Positions 11,635 to 23,520 of a stretch of 64,000 nucleotides of DNA are shown here, piece by piece. The notes beneath the pieces were generated by a model. It was not told the DNA's origin, did not search any database, and was given only the letters and a program-made list of their open reading frames with translations. Source of the stretch: Pachyseris speciosa (taxonomy: Eukaryota > Cnidaria > Anthozoa > Scleractinia > Pachyseridae); contig JAEMWC010000125.1 of the NCBI GenBank assembly GCA_016490735.1, positions 140,001-204,000 of the forward strand, in the 5' to 3' direction. Both the position numbers and the translations under genes were made by a program. How positions within the stretch are numbered: the first letter of the stretch is position 1; each line of letters opens with the position of its first letter.

Positions 11635-13120
11635 TGCATGAAATTGGTTTGTTTGTCATCAAATATTGTCCTTATATTAAATTACCAAATCAGGCAGCAC
11701 GAGTTAAGCACTCGATAGGGTTGTGACATCAGATGTGATGAATTGAAATAAATCAGTTAAACACTCCGAAAGAAACAATAATGAGCCAACCAAAACCTTT
11801 ACGGATCAACAGTGAATACGAAACCTAATCTTCGAAATAATGATAATAAATTGCTCCTTTACAAACCTCGAGACGAAAGCATTAAAAAAACTTTTCACTA
11901 AAGTTTTAAATTACGTCCCAGGATATCTCAAAAAGTGGAGGGAATCGTGACCAGAGGGGATCAATTCCTGTGAAAGGAATCGACCCTAGACCTAATCTGA
12001 TCATGCTGCTACCACAAGAACAACATGGGTACCAAAATACCCCATAATTATCAAAGTTCAACCTGCGGCTTTCTTCTCACATAACTTCCTTTATTATTCG
12101 TCGAAAGTGAAGTTGTCGTCTCTTTCTGAGGCACTTCAAATTCAGCCGTGTTCAGATATATTATGCATCAGGCAGGAACATCAATCCCACTGGAGGAAAA
12201 AAAAATGAGAACAACAGGTGGAAAAGGTAAGAACTTCAAAATATCCGTAAAAAATATGAGGTATTAATTGGACGAAATTGGTTTGTTTGTCATCAAATAT
12301 TGGTCTCCTTGTATTTAATTACCAAATCAGGCAGCACGAGTTCTCACTCGATAGGCTTGTGACATCAGATTGGATGATATCAGTCAAAGTCTTAAAATAA
12401 AATTAAACTCTCCGAAAGAATCAATAATGAGCCCACTAAAGCTTTACAGATAAATGGTGAATATTAACTTGCTTCTTTACAAACCTCGGAAAGAAAGAAT
12501 TAAAAAAACTAAACTAAGTAAAGTTTTAAACGACGTCCCATGTTTTCTCAAACAGTGGAGGGAATCGTGATCAGAATGAATAGATTCCCGTGGCAGGAAT
12601 GGACCCTGGACCAAATGCGATCATTCCGCTACCACAAGAACAGCATGGGTACTACAATATCTCATATCAAATTTCAACCTGCGGCTTTCTTCTCATATAA
12701 CGTCCCTTAATTATTCGTTGAAAGTCAAGTTGTCGTCTGTTTCTGAGGCAGGAACACTTGACGGAAATGAACTGAGAACAACAGATGGAAGAGGTAAGAA
12801 CTTCAAAATATCCGCAAAAATGAGGTATTAATTGCACGAAATTAGTTTGTTTGTCATCAAATACTGATCTCCTTATATTAAAAATCAGGCAGCACGAGTT
12901 CTCACTCGATAGGCTTGTGACATCAGATTCGATGATATCCGTCAAAGTCTAAAAATAACATTAAACTCTCCGAAAGAAACTATATGGAGCCCACTAAAGG
13001 TTTACAGATCAACGGTCAATACGAAACATAATCTTCAAAATAACGATAATAAATTGCTTCTTTACAAACCTAGAAACGAAAGCATTAAAAAAATCTTTTT
13101 ACTAAAGTTTGGAATGTAAA
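11635..13120. repeat. Tandem ~0.6 kb repeats forming an inverted repeat with 11.07-11.58 kb
   Basis: The segment containing GAAATTGGTTTGTTTGTCAT recurs near 11,640, 12,275 and 12,838, with matching flanks (CAGGCAGCACGAGTT, CTCGATAGGCTTGTGACATC). The stretches at 12,040-12,310 and 12,655-12,850 are also diverged reverse complements of the mini-exon region at 11,070-11,580. The block is therefore both directly and inversely repeated. A further copy sits at 29,030-29,354. Confidence 0.65.
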
Positions 13121-13560
13121 CGATTTTGTAATTTTAACCGTTCATTAAGGGCAAACAAATTTTCCGCCTTCTAATGTTTAGTTTGTATTTTTTGGAGTCC
13201 TTAAGAGCAAATGTCGCTAAGGCTTGAGCAAAATTGGAAATGGGCAAACAAAACCTTTCTTGATCCTTTGAGTGTAGTTAATCCTTGGGATGAAACTACT
13301 CACTGTGGTATTTGTTTGATTTCTAAGAAAAACATGAGCTGAGCATCAGGGGTGGGGGAGGAGGGGTGGGGGATTTTAGGCCTCAAAAAGCATGTTTTGC
13401 ACAATTTACACCTTGAAATTTGGATTTTTGACAGCAAAATATTTCAAAAAGCAACTTTTTGATCTGTCTTATTACTTAGCCGATGTATTATCTCCCCTAA
13501 CTGAGGGAACTCAGAGTACACATTTGACAACTCAGCTAATTTTGCGTCCATTGTAATAGG
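13120..13560. other. No gene; G-rich tract
   Basis: No coding region seen. A G-rich run at about 13,345-13,375 has several GGGG blocks and could form a quadruplex. Confidence 0.4.
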
Positions 13561-13561
13561 G

Positions 13562-14600
13562 TGAAAGGGTACTAGAAAACGAGATCATGGTGTCTTTCGA
13601 TGTAGTGTCTCTGTTTTCGAACTTTCCAATCGAAGGAGTAGTACAGACTGCACTGCGAAAACTAGAAGCTGACCGTGCCTTGTCAACCGCACGACTCTAA
13701 CACCTACGTAGATTGCAGACCTCCTTAGTTTCGTTCTTAGATCTACATACTTTCAGTATGATGGACTGATTTACGAACAGCAAGAAGGAGCAACCATGGG
13801 TAGCCCTGTATCCGCAGTGATAGCTAACCTCTACATGGAGGGTTTTGAGGAGCAAGCTTTGACATCGACGCCCTGCATGCTGTACACCTACGATCTGGAA
13901 ACGCTATGTGGATGACACCTTTACCATCTTAGATCGTGACAAAGTTGACTCGTTCTTACAACACCTGAATAGTCAACAGCCAACGATCCGTTTCACAATG
14001 GAAACTGAGAATGACAACTCAATTCCCTTCCTTGATACGTTGATCATCAAGGATTCGAATGGATACTTCTCTATCACTGTTTACAGAAAGCCTACACACA
14101 CTGACCAGTATCTAGTGTATGATTCACACCACCTGCAATCTTTAAAACGCGGTATTGTCAAGTGCCAGTACGATCGATCTAAAAACCTCGTAACAAAACC
14201 ATCGGTTATCTCTCATGAAAAGAAACACCTCTCATCTTGGATCACACCTAGTGCGACCTAAGGACATTGTCGATTCAGTAAAACAAGACGGAGTAGTCTA
14301 CAAGATTCCCTGCGAATGCGGTAAGGTTTATATTGGAGAGACGGGAAAATCTATGCATGAACGGATTAAGGAACACGATAGAGACATACGGCTTGCTCGA
14401 ACCCAATCCTCCGCCGTTTCAAAACATAGCAATGCGACCGGACATTATCCCTCTGGACGAAGTTAAATTTATTGACCGAGACCCACATTGGTACACCCGT
14501 AGGGTTAAAGAGGCTATTCACGTAAGACTTCACCCTAACAACATCAACAGGGACAGTGGAATTGAAATTCCTGAAGCGTGGATGGCCACGATTAAACAAC
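13562..14600 (+). pseudogene. Penelope-like element RT and GIY-YIG (5'-truncated)
   Basis: From 13,562 the translation gives the RT segment MVSFDVVSLFSNFPIEG. After a frameshift near 13,690 it gives a YDGLIYEQQEGATMGSPVS-like segment, and then RYVDDTFTI near 13,900, the active-site motif with its two Asp. SIPFLDTLI and YRKPTHTDQYL follow, as in Penelope-like RTs. Near 14,215 part of the linker is missing. The next frame carries a GIY-YIG endonuclease domain: VYKIPCECGKVYIGETGKS then ERIKEHDRD. The N-terminal third of a normal element is absent, and at least three frameshifts are present. A hammerhead-like motif follows at 14,760. Confidence 0.8.
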
Positions 14601-14759
14601 AGTCGATCAGTACCAAAGCGGACCGATGAGGGAACAATTTCTGATCTAAACGACAAGGATCGAAATCCTCCAATAGACAACGACCTGAGCGAGGATAGAG
14701 ACGCACTAATCACCACCAGCCACGGTGCTTCTTCTACTCACACGCAGCCAGTCGACACC

Positions 14760-14804
14760 ATCGCCTGATGAAGACCAGTAGTATAGCGGTCGAAACGTCG
14801 CGAT
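14760..14804 (+). ncRNA. Hammerhead-like ribozyme of Penelope-like element
   Basis: CTGATGA (14,765-14,771) is followed by one extra A, a GACC/GGTC stem II (14,773-14,776 with 14,788-14,791) and GAAA (14,792-14,795). A minimal CG stem III, then T and C (14,798-14,799) complete the core. The outer strands ATCGC (14,760-14,764) and GCGAT (14,800-14,804) pair as stem I. Predicted cleavage is between 14,799 and 14,800. Penelope-like elements are known to carry minimal hammerheads. The extra A at the base of stem II departs from consensus, so activity is uncertain. Confidence 0.55.
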
Positions 14805-14849
14805 CCACAACTTTGTGACTCAATCTTGAGACAAAAGATTAACTCAGCT

Positions 14850-16520
14850 ATCAAAAGCAACTTTACAGATAAAAATCTGCTTATATTATAGCAAACTCAA
14901 GAAATATGTTATCAATTTTTCACCTTGCCTCCCCTCTGGTGACCCCTATGCCTTGTCATTTTGAAGAGGGGGGAGTGTTCTTTTAAAAAGATTAAATAAA
15001 GACATCTTTAAACAATCTTTTCTCTCTCTGGTATTTAGATTTTCATGAAAATTAGGTCTGGGTGTGAATATTTTACTCTTTGTGAATCTTTTGATTCTAA
15101 AAACTCCACGGGCACTCCATAAATTTTCGACGGCTAATCAATTTACAATGGCAAAATTACGATTTTTCGTAATTTTTATTCACGACTATCTTTCTTTTAA
15201 ATAATATTATTCCGGCGATTTCACGCAAGACCGTTTGATTACTTGCTGTAGATTGTATTTATGTAGGTTTGACAGTAAGATATCAAGGAGATTTGCCGAT
15301 ATTATATTTCAAAATTGGCATCATCAAGCAAGCGGTTAATTTATGCAAACTGCTGTCTTCGGTTAAGTGGGCAAGAAAAATGTGTAAAAAAAAATGTCCA
15401 GCATACCGGTCATGATAAAACGCTGACTGCAGTCTGTGGACCATGCAGACTGTGCAGACCGTGCAGACTGATTGTTTAAAAAAACTCCGATTTACATTTG
15501 ATTGAGGTGCTGATACTTTTTTCTTACTCTTTTGGTGACATTGGAGCGGTTTCCAGTTTTTGGACACCCATAACGTAATTTCATCAGGTTATTTAGAGCT
15601 AATGTTACCTAGCCACAATTTTGACGAAAATAAAACACAAACAGCGGAGACAAACTTTGGCCTCTCACGCGAAAACATTCTTTTCGGTTGTCGGAGACTG
15701 GGGCTCACTACCTGCGTGATAATGAGCTATCAAGTCAATCAATTCTAAGTGACTGATTTATTGGTGACAAAATGAATGTCAAGTGTAATCGAAGACTTTT
15801 TGTGGTTGGGGATGTGTATTTTATCGATCGAGCCAGCGTGAATTGAGATGAGCTGTGTTGAAACCTGTTAGTCGTCGAACCTTTGAGACAATTAAACTAA
15901 GTTTAGTAGCGAACCGGTGAATTCATCCCTTTGTGATTTATTTTGTGGGATACCGTAACCCAAGCGTTCTCACATGGTATCCATTCAAACAGCTGAACGG
16001 CCAGCTCCAGGCTTTATTAAGTACAAACAATTATTATTTATTTCTCTATTTATATATGTATGTAATTAAGCATAGGCGAATAAAGGTGTGTTGTAGTGTT
16101 GTAGTTGTTGTAGAGAACGGATAAGAAACGGCAGCTAGACAAGCCGTTCGAAACGGATTGTTTGAAAGGCTGAACGGGTGCAATCTTTTATCGAACGCCT
16201 AGGATCGAACCGCTAAACGGCAGAAGTAACATTCGATTGAACTGCAAAAGAAATTAAGACAATGTTCCTTCACACGCGTCGCGGAATTTAGCCTCGTTTG
16301 TGCGTTCCCTTTGAGTTCCGTGTGCGTTCCGTTTGGATTCCCTCGAAAAAGGTGCGTTCCCGTTATTAATATGCATTTGGGAAAAAGATCATGACGTCAC
16401 TCATTGTTGTAACCTAGGGAAAATTGCGTTTCTCCATACTAATTGACTGCCTAACCAGTGTCTAGCTAGCTAGGTAAAAGTGCGTTCCTGCATACTAATA
16501 AGTGGAGAGGCATACTAGTG
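14850..16520. other. No gene recognised
   Basis: No supported coding region. A short repeat of about 9-10 bp around GCAGACTGT occurs three times near 15,430-15,470. Motifs of the type GTGCGTTCC recur near 16,300-16,490. Confidence 0.4.
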
Positions 16521-16639
16521 AGCGTCACTCTAGTACAATAGCAACAATAGACCCGCCTAAACTAGGCCACTGTTCGTCAACACGAATTGGGTTCTTCCAA
16601 ACTCGACAATAGGGTATTGAATAAGAAGCAAGTGCTGAG

Positions 16640-16820
16640 TATTTGACTTCAAAAATATCGTTTTGACGCACTATCGTTCCCGTTGCCTTTATCGTTGCCC
16701 TTTTTCCCAGGAAAAGATAGTCTAAAAATAGATCGGTCTGCAAAAATGCCGTAGCATAGCCTTTGTATGGGATTTGTACGTTCCTAGTCATAGGCGCCTG
16801 TCCCTGCTCGTAATCAGGGG
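16640..16820. mobile_element. MITE half, same family as 62.92-63.24 kb
   Basis: GAAAAGATAGTCTAAAAATA and the following ~100 bp match 63,135-63,235. The matching opposite end is missing or too diverged to see, so this is a partial copy. Confidence 0.5.
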
Positions 16821-16910
16821 CAGGAAATCAGTAGCTTACCAAGAGATGCAGGGAGAGGCAAGCAGACTGGTTCGACAAGAATAAAGGCATTTCTCGGCGT
16901 GTTAATTTAG

Positions 16911-17750
16911 CAGGGCCCGTGGATCAGTTTTCAAAGTGGGGGGGGGGGGGGGGGGGGTCGCATTTTCAAGTGAGGGAGGGGACTAACTTTAAAAATAGTT
17001 AAAAAGCATATAATTCCGTTGAATTCATAACCATTGTCCAGCAGTTAACATATTTTATGAACTCAAAAAATCAAGTCATACCCATTTAGAGAAAGGGGTT
17101 AGTGACAAAATAAACTTGTAATCACACTTAACATAATTTGTAAACGAAGGTAGAGTAATCATTACTTTGGCTCATTTATTCGCTTACTATCTCGAAATCG
17201 AATTGTCTGAATGTACCGATATTCCTTTTTGGATTGTCTTTACGACAAAAAAAATTTATTTTCCCATATCCGGCAGAATGCAAAGTCTGTCTTTCTTCTT
17301 TGTGTGTGTTTAGTACTGTAAGATAATAATAAACCTTTCTTGAGTCTTCTCATTTAGCCTTTCTTTAGTAACTCTTTTTTCTTTTAAGAGTTACTTTCAC
17401 AGAAACGCGCCTTATCTCTAGAAGTTAGCCTAAAAAATTGATGGAACAGATACTCTCAGAAGTTGGTCTGTCAACCCCATTTTAATCGCTAAAAGAAAAC
17501 TACAACTAAGTTTATAAATTTTAAAGACAGTGGTTTTAAAATTTATTCCATCAGACAGGATCTAAAGAAACTAATCATAAATTTGGATGTTTTTCCCGCG
17601 AGGTCCGCCACCTTTAGCCAAGCACTATTATCCCCTGAAAGTACGTTTTTTTTTAATGTCTTTTACTTAATTTATTATTTTTTCAGCAAATATTGGGGGG
17701 GAAGGGGGGGGGGCTGCCCCTCCCCGGTCCCTCCCACTGCGCGGTCCCTG
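16911..17750. mobile_element. hAT-like non-autonomous element
   Basis: The ends are CAGGGCCCGTGGATC on the left and a terminus whose reverse complement starts CAGGGACCGCGC. TTTAG flanks both sides (16,906-16,910 and 17,751-17,755). A CAGGG terminus followed by long G runs is a common form of hAT MITEs. hAT duplications are normally 8 bp, so the 5-bp match may be a decayed site. There is no transposase inside. Confidence 0.45.
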
Positions 17751-18158
17751 TTTAGTGATCCGCAGTTTGACAGGTGAATTCAGTGAATATTCACATTATT
17801 GAAAAATGTAGCAAGGACGCCTGTACTGTCTTTGAAGCTCTGGAATACGCTTTAAAAGCCTTTAAGCCTTACAAGGAGTACTTACCATTTACGAAGAATA
17901 CCGAGAAATTCCGGAGAAAAAATTTTATTGTTTGTGCCATGTCCTCAGTAAAGTTTTCAGAACTGATGTTTGAAGCTTTCCTGGAGACGCTGGAACAATT
18001 TACATTATCATCATTTGTGTTGGGCATCGATACTGAATTGTGCACAAATTTCCAACCAGATAAATCTGACATCTTGTGGCAATGACAGACATTTTGTTTA
18101 TTCTGTTATTGCTTGTCTTGCAGCTCTTCTTTGTTTGTTAGTTTTCGACAACGTTTAA
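17751..18158 (+). other. Unplaced open frame, no family recognised
   Basis: An open frame at about 17,774-18,085 (roughly 100 aa, including KAFKPYKEYLPFTKNTEKF) lacks an ATG at its start and matches nothing I know. It could be a fragment of an exon or of an older element. Confidence 0.2.
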
Positions 18159-18284
18159 TATAGGGGTTTGGAACCAAACTTAAGAAAAATATCTTAACAG
18201 TAAATCTATAAAAGAAAACCCCCTATAGACGTTTCATATGCTAGGCAAAGATAGGTTTTCTTAATCTAGGTCGCAGACCCCTAT
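18159..18284. mobile_element. Short TA-flanked MITE
   Basis: Imperfect terminal inverted repeats of about 30 bp: TATAGGGGTTTGGAACC on the left, and a right end whose complement starts TATAGGGGTCTGCGACC. Length is about 125 bp. TA at both borders would fit a Tc1/mariner-type target duplication. Confidence 0.5.
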
Positions 18285-18299
18285 AATAGAAGATTAGAA

Positions 18300-19340
18300 G
18301 TATATAATTTCATGTGGTGCAAGTCTCTGAACTCTTGGCCATGTACCAGACAAACTGTTTTGCATCTCAATGTTTTGAATTTTGCTTTGCAAAAAATGGC
18401 TCAAAATAATATAAGTAGTGAAAAATACCCCAAATATTCAATTTTGATTCCAAGTAAAAGATTAATCTCTCAAAATGTGTATAATTACCTACTTCTTGTA
18501 ATGGTTTCTTAGTGGTTCGGAATATAACTGTTTTGAATTTGAAAACGAGTTGTCAGCAATGTGCTGTGGGAGACCCCTAAAACCCGGTCCAAGAGCCCCG
18601 AAACCAAGATCCTCTCTATACGTCTAAAATAAATATCGAATTGATGTTAAACATACATTTTTGGTAACAGTTTACCTACAGCTATGTTATGAATTTTTTT
18701 GGGAGTTTTGATAATTTCCTTAATGTAAGCCGTCGGTTAATGTTTACAGACCTCCACTCTTACTGATGCCCATCGTAATCATTTTTAGAGCAAACCAACG
18801 CAGTCTGAAAATGGCCAAATTTTGATTTTATTCAAATCTGCACCAAATGTGTTTATCGCCCATGGCCAAAATATAATTTTTCCCAAATAGATTTTCTACT
18901 ATTTAGAAACTCTAGTATCTGTTTACGTTCTGCTGCGAATTTGGTGTCTGGGAAGAGAGTAATTTTGGAGAAATTGCAGAATTCATCAAGTTTGTTTTTG
19001 ATCTTTGTCAAAATGGCCGACAGGCAACATAGAAAAGTCACTGTTTTCTACTTTTTTGTTGAAGTCAAAATACAAAATAACAGCGCTTGTTTGAAAGTAG
19101 AGGGATACCCCTACCTCCCGTTTGAATGTCGTTTGAATTGGCTCACATTCACTTTAGAAATAGACTCATATTTGTCGGCCATTTCAGAGTAAAATATTTT
19201 CTCAAAACATGTCTTGGAGGTGGGTATGATTAATTGTGGTTACCATGACAATGATACATCAGGTGACCCTTATATGGCCATTTCCGTTCATCCCCTTAGG
19301 CAACCTATATCCACACAAAAAATGAAGAGGGATTAAAAAT
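18300..19340. other. No gene recognised
   Basis: AT-rich sequence without a supported coding region. Confidence 0.4.
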
Positions 19341-19354
19341 TTTAATTTCCAACT

Positions 19355-20610
19355 TTGCTTCACTTTCTCAGAGACCTGCTCTTAAAGACACGATTTCGAG
19401 AACGGGTCTTTAAAATGAGAAAGTGGGTATCAAATGATCGAGGGGAGAAAGAGGAGGCTATTCAATTGTCTAGACTTCAACAGTTCTCTGAGATCACTTC
19501 TGCATCAACCAGTTTAACAAGATTGAAGATAACGACCACATCAAAGAATGCTACACGTGAGGAAACCTTTACCAAAGTAATGGGATCTCCATGGTATCGG
19601 ACAGAAGACAGCCACAAGTATGACCTCACAAATTTTACTGAGCAAACTCGGAATGATACTCTAACAAGAAATCGGAAACTTTTGAGTACAACAGCGCGCT
19701 TCTACGACCCATCAGGTTTGCTCTCTCCAGTTGTCTTAAGCTTTAAATGCATGTTTCAAGAAATTTGCCACCTAAAGTTAGTTGGGAGCAGGCTTTGCCA
19801 GAAAACCTCACTTCGAACTGAAAGGAGTTAACAGAAGGCATGGAGAGAGTGTCGAGCATTGCAATCCCCCGATGCATTATAGATGGGATAGAGGCTAAAG
19901 AAATTACATCTATTCAGTTGCATGGATTTGCCGATGCAAGTAAGCGTGCCTATGGTGCAAATGTTTACATTCGGGTGTCAACCACTGATGTCTGCTCATC
20001 ATCTCTGCTGGCCTTCAAAACCCCACGAGCTGTCCATCTGAAAGGATATACAATCGCTCGTCTAGTCCTGATGGCAGCTCTAACACTGGCAAACTTGCTG
20101 ACTGCAGTGTATGATGAATTGGTTTGCACCGTCAAGATTGATACAGTGTAAAATTGGATTGATTCCCAAATTGTCTGGTGGTGGATTCAAGGAGAGTCGA
20201 AGCAAATCAAGCAGTTTGTGCAGAATCGAGTCAAGAAGATTAGCAGTCCTTGGAGTAGGGAGGGTTGGATGTACTGCCCCATGGAACTTGCTTCACGAGG
20301 TGTTTAGAGTTCAGAAATTGTATTCCTGCAATGATATGTGGTGGAAGGGACAACCATTTCTAGTGAGATTAGAAGATGAGTGGCCAAATGTACCGATCAA
20401 TGGAATCAGTGTAGGCACAGTTCCAGAAGAGGCTTTAAAAGAACTGAGAAAAGGAAACTCAAGTGAAGTTGTAAGTGTATTGAATGTAACCGTTGAAGCC
20501 TATCCGTGTATTCTTGGAGTTATCCAGCCTGACAGGTTCTGCAGCATCAGCAAACTTATCAGAGTAACCGCCCTTGTCCTAAAGTTCATTTAAAGAATCA
20601 AAAGAAATCC
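19355..20610 (+). pseudogene. BEL/Pao pol: RT end and RNase H
   Basis: The first frame (19,355-19,831) reads MRKWVSNDRGEKEEA and then LLSTTARFYDPSGLLSPVV, the segment that closes the RT in BEL/Pao pol. After a stop at 19,829 the next frame (19,840-20,151) gives the RNase H-like IQLHGFADASKRAYGANVYI with its DAS motif. A further frame near 20,150-20,290 gives WWIQGESKQIKQFVQNRV-like and then SPWSREGW-like sequence. The RT palm with its catalytic Asp pair is absent, because the element starts abruptly near 19,340. At least two frameshifts make this inactive. The integrase follows on the same strand. Confidence 0.75.
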
Positions 20611-20619
20611 AGGAATACT

Positions 20620-21760
20620 TCCTGACATGATTGTGGAGGAGATTAATGTTGCTGCAAACCTCTGGTACAAGCATGTCCAGACTAAACTGGAAGAAAGTGA
20701 GAAATCTAGTGCAGCCTGGGACGGTTAGGAGTTTTGTGGAGTGTTACCCTGCAAGGGAATAATCCACAACTCCTCACTACCTTTTTCAGCAAAATGTCCT
20801 ATCCTGATTCCAAGAAAACAGCATTTTACGAAGTAGGTAATCAAGCAGTCCCATGAGAATGTGAATCACCATGGAGCTGGAGAAACTCTTACCAAAGTCC
20901 GAGCTCAGTTCTGGATAACTAAAGGGAGGCAAGCTGTTAAATACAGGCATTCCAAGTGCGTAACATGCACGAAAATACAAAGAAGAACCTACAGCTCTCC
21001 ACCTACTCCAATTCTACTTTCATTTTGGGTATCAGATGATCAGGCGTGTTTTTCATGTTGGTGTAGACTTTGCTGGACCTTTGTATGTGAAGAACATTTA
21101 CCAGTCCAAAAGAGAAATGTTTAAGTGCTATATCGCTCTGTTTACATGAAGAAGCACAAAGGATATACACGTTGAAATCACCCGAGATCTTTCAGTAAGG
21201 TCCTTGCTACGAGAACTCAAGCGATTCTTTGGAAGAAGAGGATTTCCAAACTTATTCATCTCGGATAATGGCAGAACTTACAAAGACTCTGTGGTAAAGA
21301 AGTTTGTTCTCAACAAGAACGTTGTTTGGCACTACAATACACCCACAGCCAACTGATGGGATGGCGTTTTTGATGTCTGCGTAAAAGTGGTGTAAAGGTG
21401 TCTCAAGAAAGTGCTTGGTGACTCGAAGTAGAGCTATGAAGCCTCAAGCTCGAAACGGAAGATGTTCTTAATTCTAGGGCCTTAACCTATGTCTATGATG
21501 AGTTTTCAGAAGTCCCTCTTACACCTTCGCTTAATGTTATTGGACGGAGGCTGTTGGAACAATCTCCTACCACAAATTCCACAATGAAAACTCTGGCTCG
21601 GCGGGAAAGATATTTGAATCGTGTACTAACGTATTTCAAAAGTCGCTGGAAGAAGGAATATATAAGTGGAATAAGAGAATACCACAAACTCAAAGGAAGA
21701 GAACCAAAGAGAATGTTTCAAGAAGGAGATGTCGTAGCGGAGCTTCGGCGGTCCGAAGGG
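20620..21760 (+). pseudogene. BEL/Pao integrase
   Basis: The zinc-binding N-terminal region appears at 20,865-21,000 as HHGAGETLTKVRAQFWITKG, with HSKCVTCTKIQRRTYS supplying the CxxC. The core follows in changing frames: VGVDFAGPLYVKN near 21,060, the segment LFISDNGRTYKDSVVKKF near 21,255, then RERYLNRVLTYFKSRWKK and KRMFQEGDVV. At about 21,735 the frame runs into unrelated sequence. The missing pol C-terminus is found at 3,294 and 6,376 in the other duplication copy. Several frameshifts are present. Downstream of 21,120 the sequence belongs to the segmental duplication. Confidence 0.75.
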
Positions 21761-22185
21761 CCCCCAAGCGGAGCACCATGGTTAAGAAAACTATGGTAAT
21801 CCATCTGCTCGAGAAAATTTTGTTTCGATCATCGTACGACCGTACGTCCGCCCCTCCATGTATTCGATGTAAAATGTCCCATTAAGTGTGTGTTGTAACC
21901 CGCGTTTTGTGTACATCTTTTTGTGCACATCTTTTGATATTGGACGTCAATGTTATAAGCAATTCACACCTGTCAAAACAAGGTATCCGCTGACCAGTAG
22001 TACGTGACCATATCTCGGGCTCAAGTTAAGACCTCTTCGAGGTCAGCTGGTTTTTTTTTAAGTTTACCGGTGACCAGGTACTGGTTTTCGATTGGATCGC
22101 AGGCTCAAGCCAGGTCTAGGACACCCAAACCAAAACGAGGCTTAAATTGTTGCGCGCTTTCAGCGGCTCAAGGTTTCACATTCAA

Positions 22186-23520
22186 GTTTGTTTCTTCATT
22201 TTGAGCACAACAACTTCATCTTCTTCGAAGTTCTCTCTTTTAATTCGCGTAAAAGGCATGAAAATCAAGAACTACTAAGATACTCCGGAAGGTGAATTTT
22301 CAACTGATAAAATGGAAGAGCAAAACACTTGTCTAAAGAAATTCTTAAAATTTGTATCCACTTGTATGGTGCCCGGATTGTGTGGTTGAAAAAAAAATGA
22401 TTTAACACTTAAGGGCTTGTTCAGTTTACCGCGGCATCTTGCAGCTCACCACCAAAAGTTCACTTTACAATTCACCGGCATTAATGGGAGGAACGAGTAG
22501 CTCAAACTTGGTGGAAGAAGTTCTTTCTTTGGACAAACCGTTTCCTATTTTTGTAGATGCGTGTTTTTACTTTTGTTTCTTCATTTTGAGCATAACAACT
22601 TCATCTTCTTCGAAGTTCTCTCTTTTAATTCGCGTAAAAGGCATGAAAATCAAGAACTACTAAGATACTCCGGAAGGTGAATTTTCAACTGATAAAATGG
22701 AAGAGCAAAACACTTGTCTAAAGAAATTCTTAAAATTTGTATCCACTTGTATGGTGCCCGGATTGTGTGGTTGAAAAAAAAAATGATTTAACACTTTAAG
22801 GGCTTGTTCAGTTTACCGCGGCATCTTGCAGCTCACCACCAAAAGTTCACTTTCATCGGCATTAATGGGAGGAACGAGTGGCTCAAACTTGGTGGAAGAA
22901 GTTCTTTCTTTGGACAAACCGTTTCCTATTTTTGTAGATGCGTGTTTTTACTTTAGTGGATCGATGCGTATTTTCAAGTTGTAGAAAGCTCGACAACACA
23001 GGTAACATAACTAAATTGAAGCTTAGCATTTCAGGTTTAATCGTTATTACTTATGTTCAGGAATGAAACTTGAAGGTGAATTTTCAACTGATAAAATGGA
23101 AGAGCAAAACACTTGTCTCAAGAAATTCTTAAATTTTAGATCCACTTGTATGGTGCCCGTATTGTGTGGTTGAAAAACAAAATGATTTAACGCTTCAAGG
23201 GCTTGTTCAGTTTACCGCGGCATCTTGCAGCTCACCACGAAAGTTCACTTTACAACTCACCGGCATTAATGGAAGGAACGAGTAGCTCAAACTTGGTGGA
23301 AGAAGTTCTTTTTTTGGACAAACCGTTTGCTATTTTTGTAGATTCGTGTTTTCGCTTTAGTGGATGGATGCGTATTTTCAAGTCGTAGAAAGCTCGACAA
23401 CACAGGTAACATAAATAAAATTGACGCTTAGCAATTGAGGTTTAATCGTTATTACTTTTGTTCCGGAATGAAACTTGTATTTTTGTCTCGACTGGATATA
23501 AATAACAATCTACTCGTCTT
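22186..23520 (+). repeat. Tandem ~0.55 kb repeat units, copy 2 array
   Basis: Three units start near 22,186, 22,571 and 23,075. They carry the same landmarks as the copy 1 array, ending with GGATATAAATAACAATCTAC. The first two units are nearly identical to each other, which points to a recent local duplication. Confidence 0.7.

Larger units (their letters stand above)
472..12600. repeat. Segmental duplication, copy 1
   Basis: This block is repeated at about 21,120-29,354 in the same orientation. Landmarks match in order: BEL integrase fragment, ~0.55 kb repeat units, LINE ORF1 tail, RT-deleted LINE ORF2, the antisense mini-exons and the start of the ~0.6 kb repeats. The offset grows slowly from about 17,250 near 8.4 kb to 17,364 near 11.1 kb, so the copies differ by small indels. 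Most bases between 7.2 and 11.6 kb are identical by eye. Copy 1 contains a ~3.05 kb tandem duplication that copy 2 lacks. Shared stops and deletions show that the elements inside were already dead when the block was copied. Confidence 0.85.
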
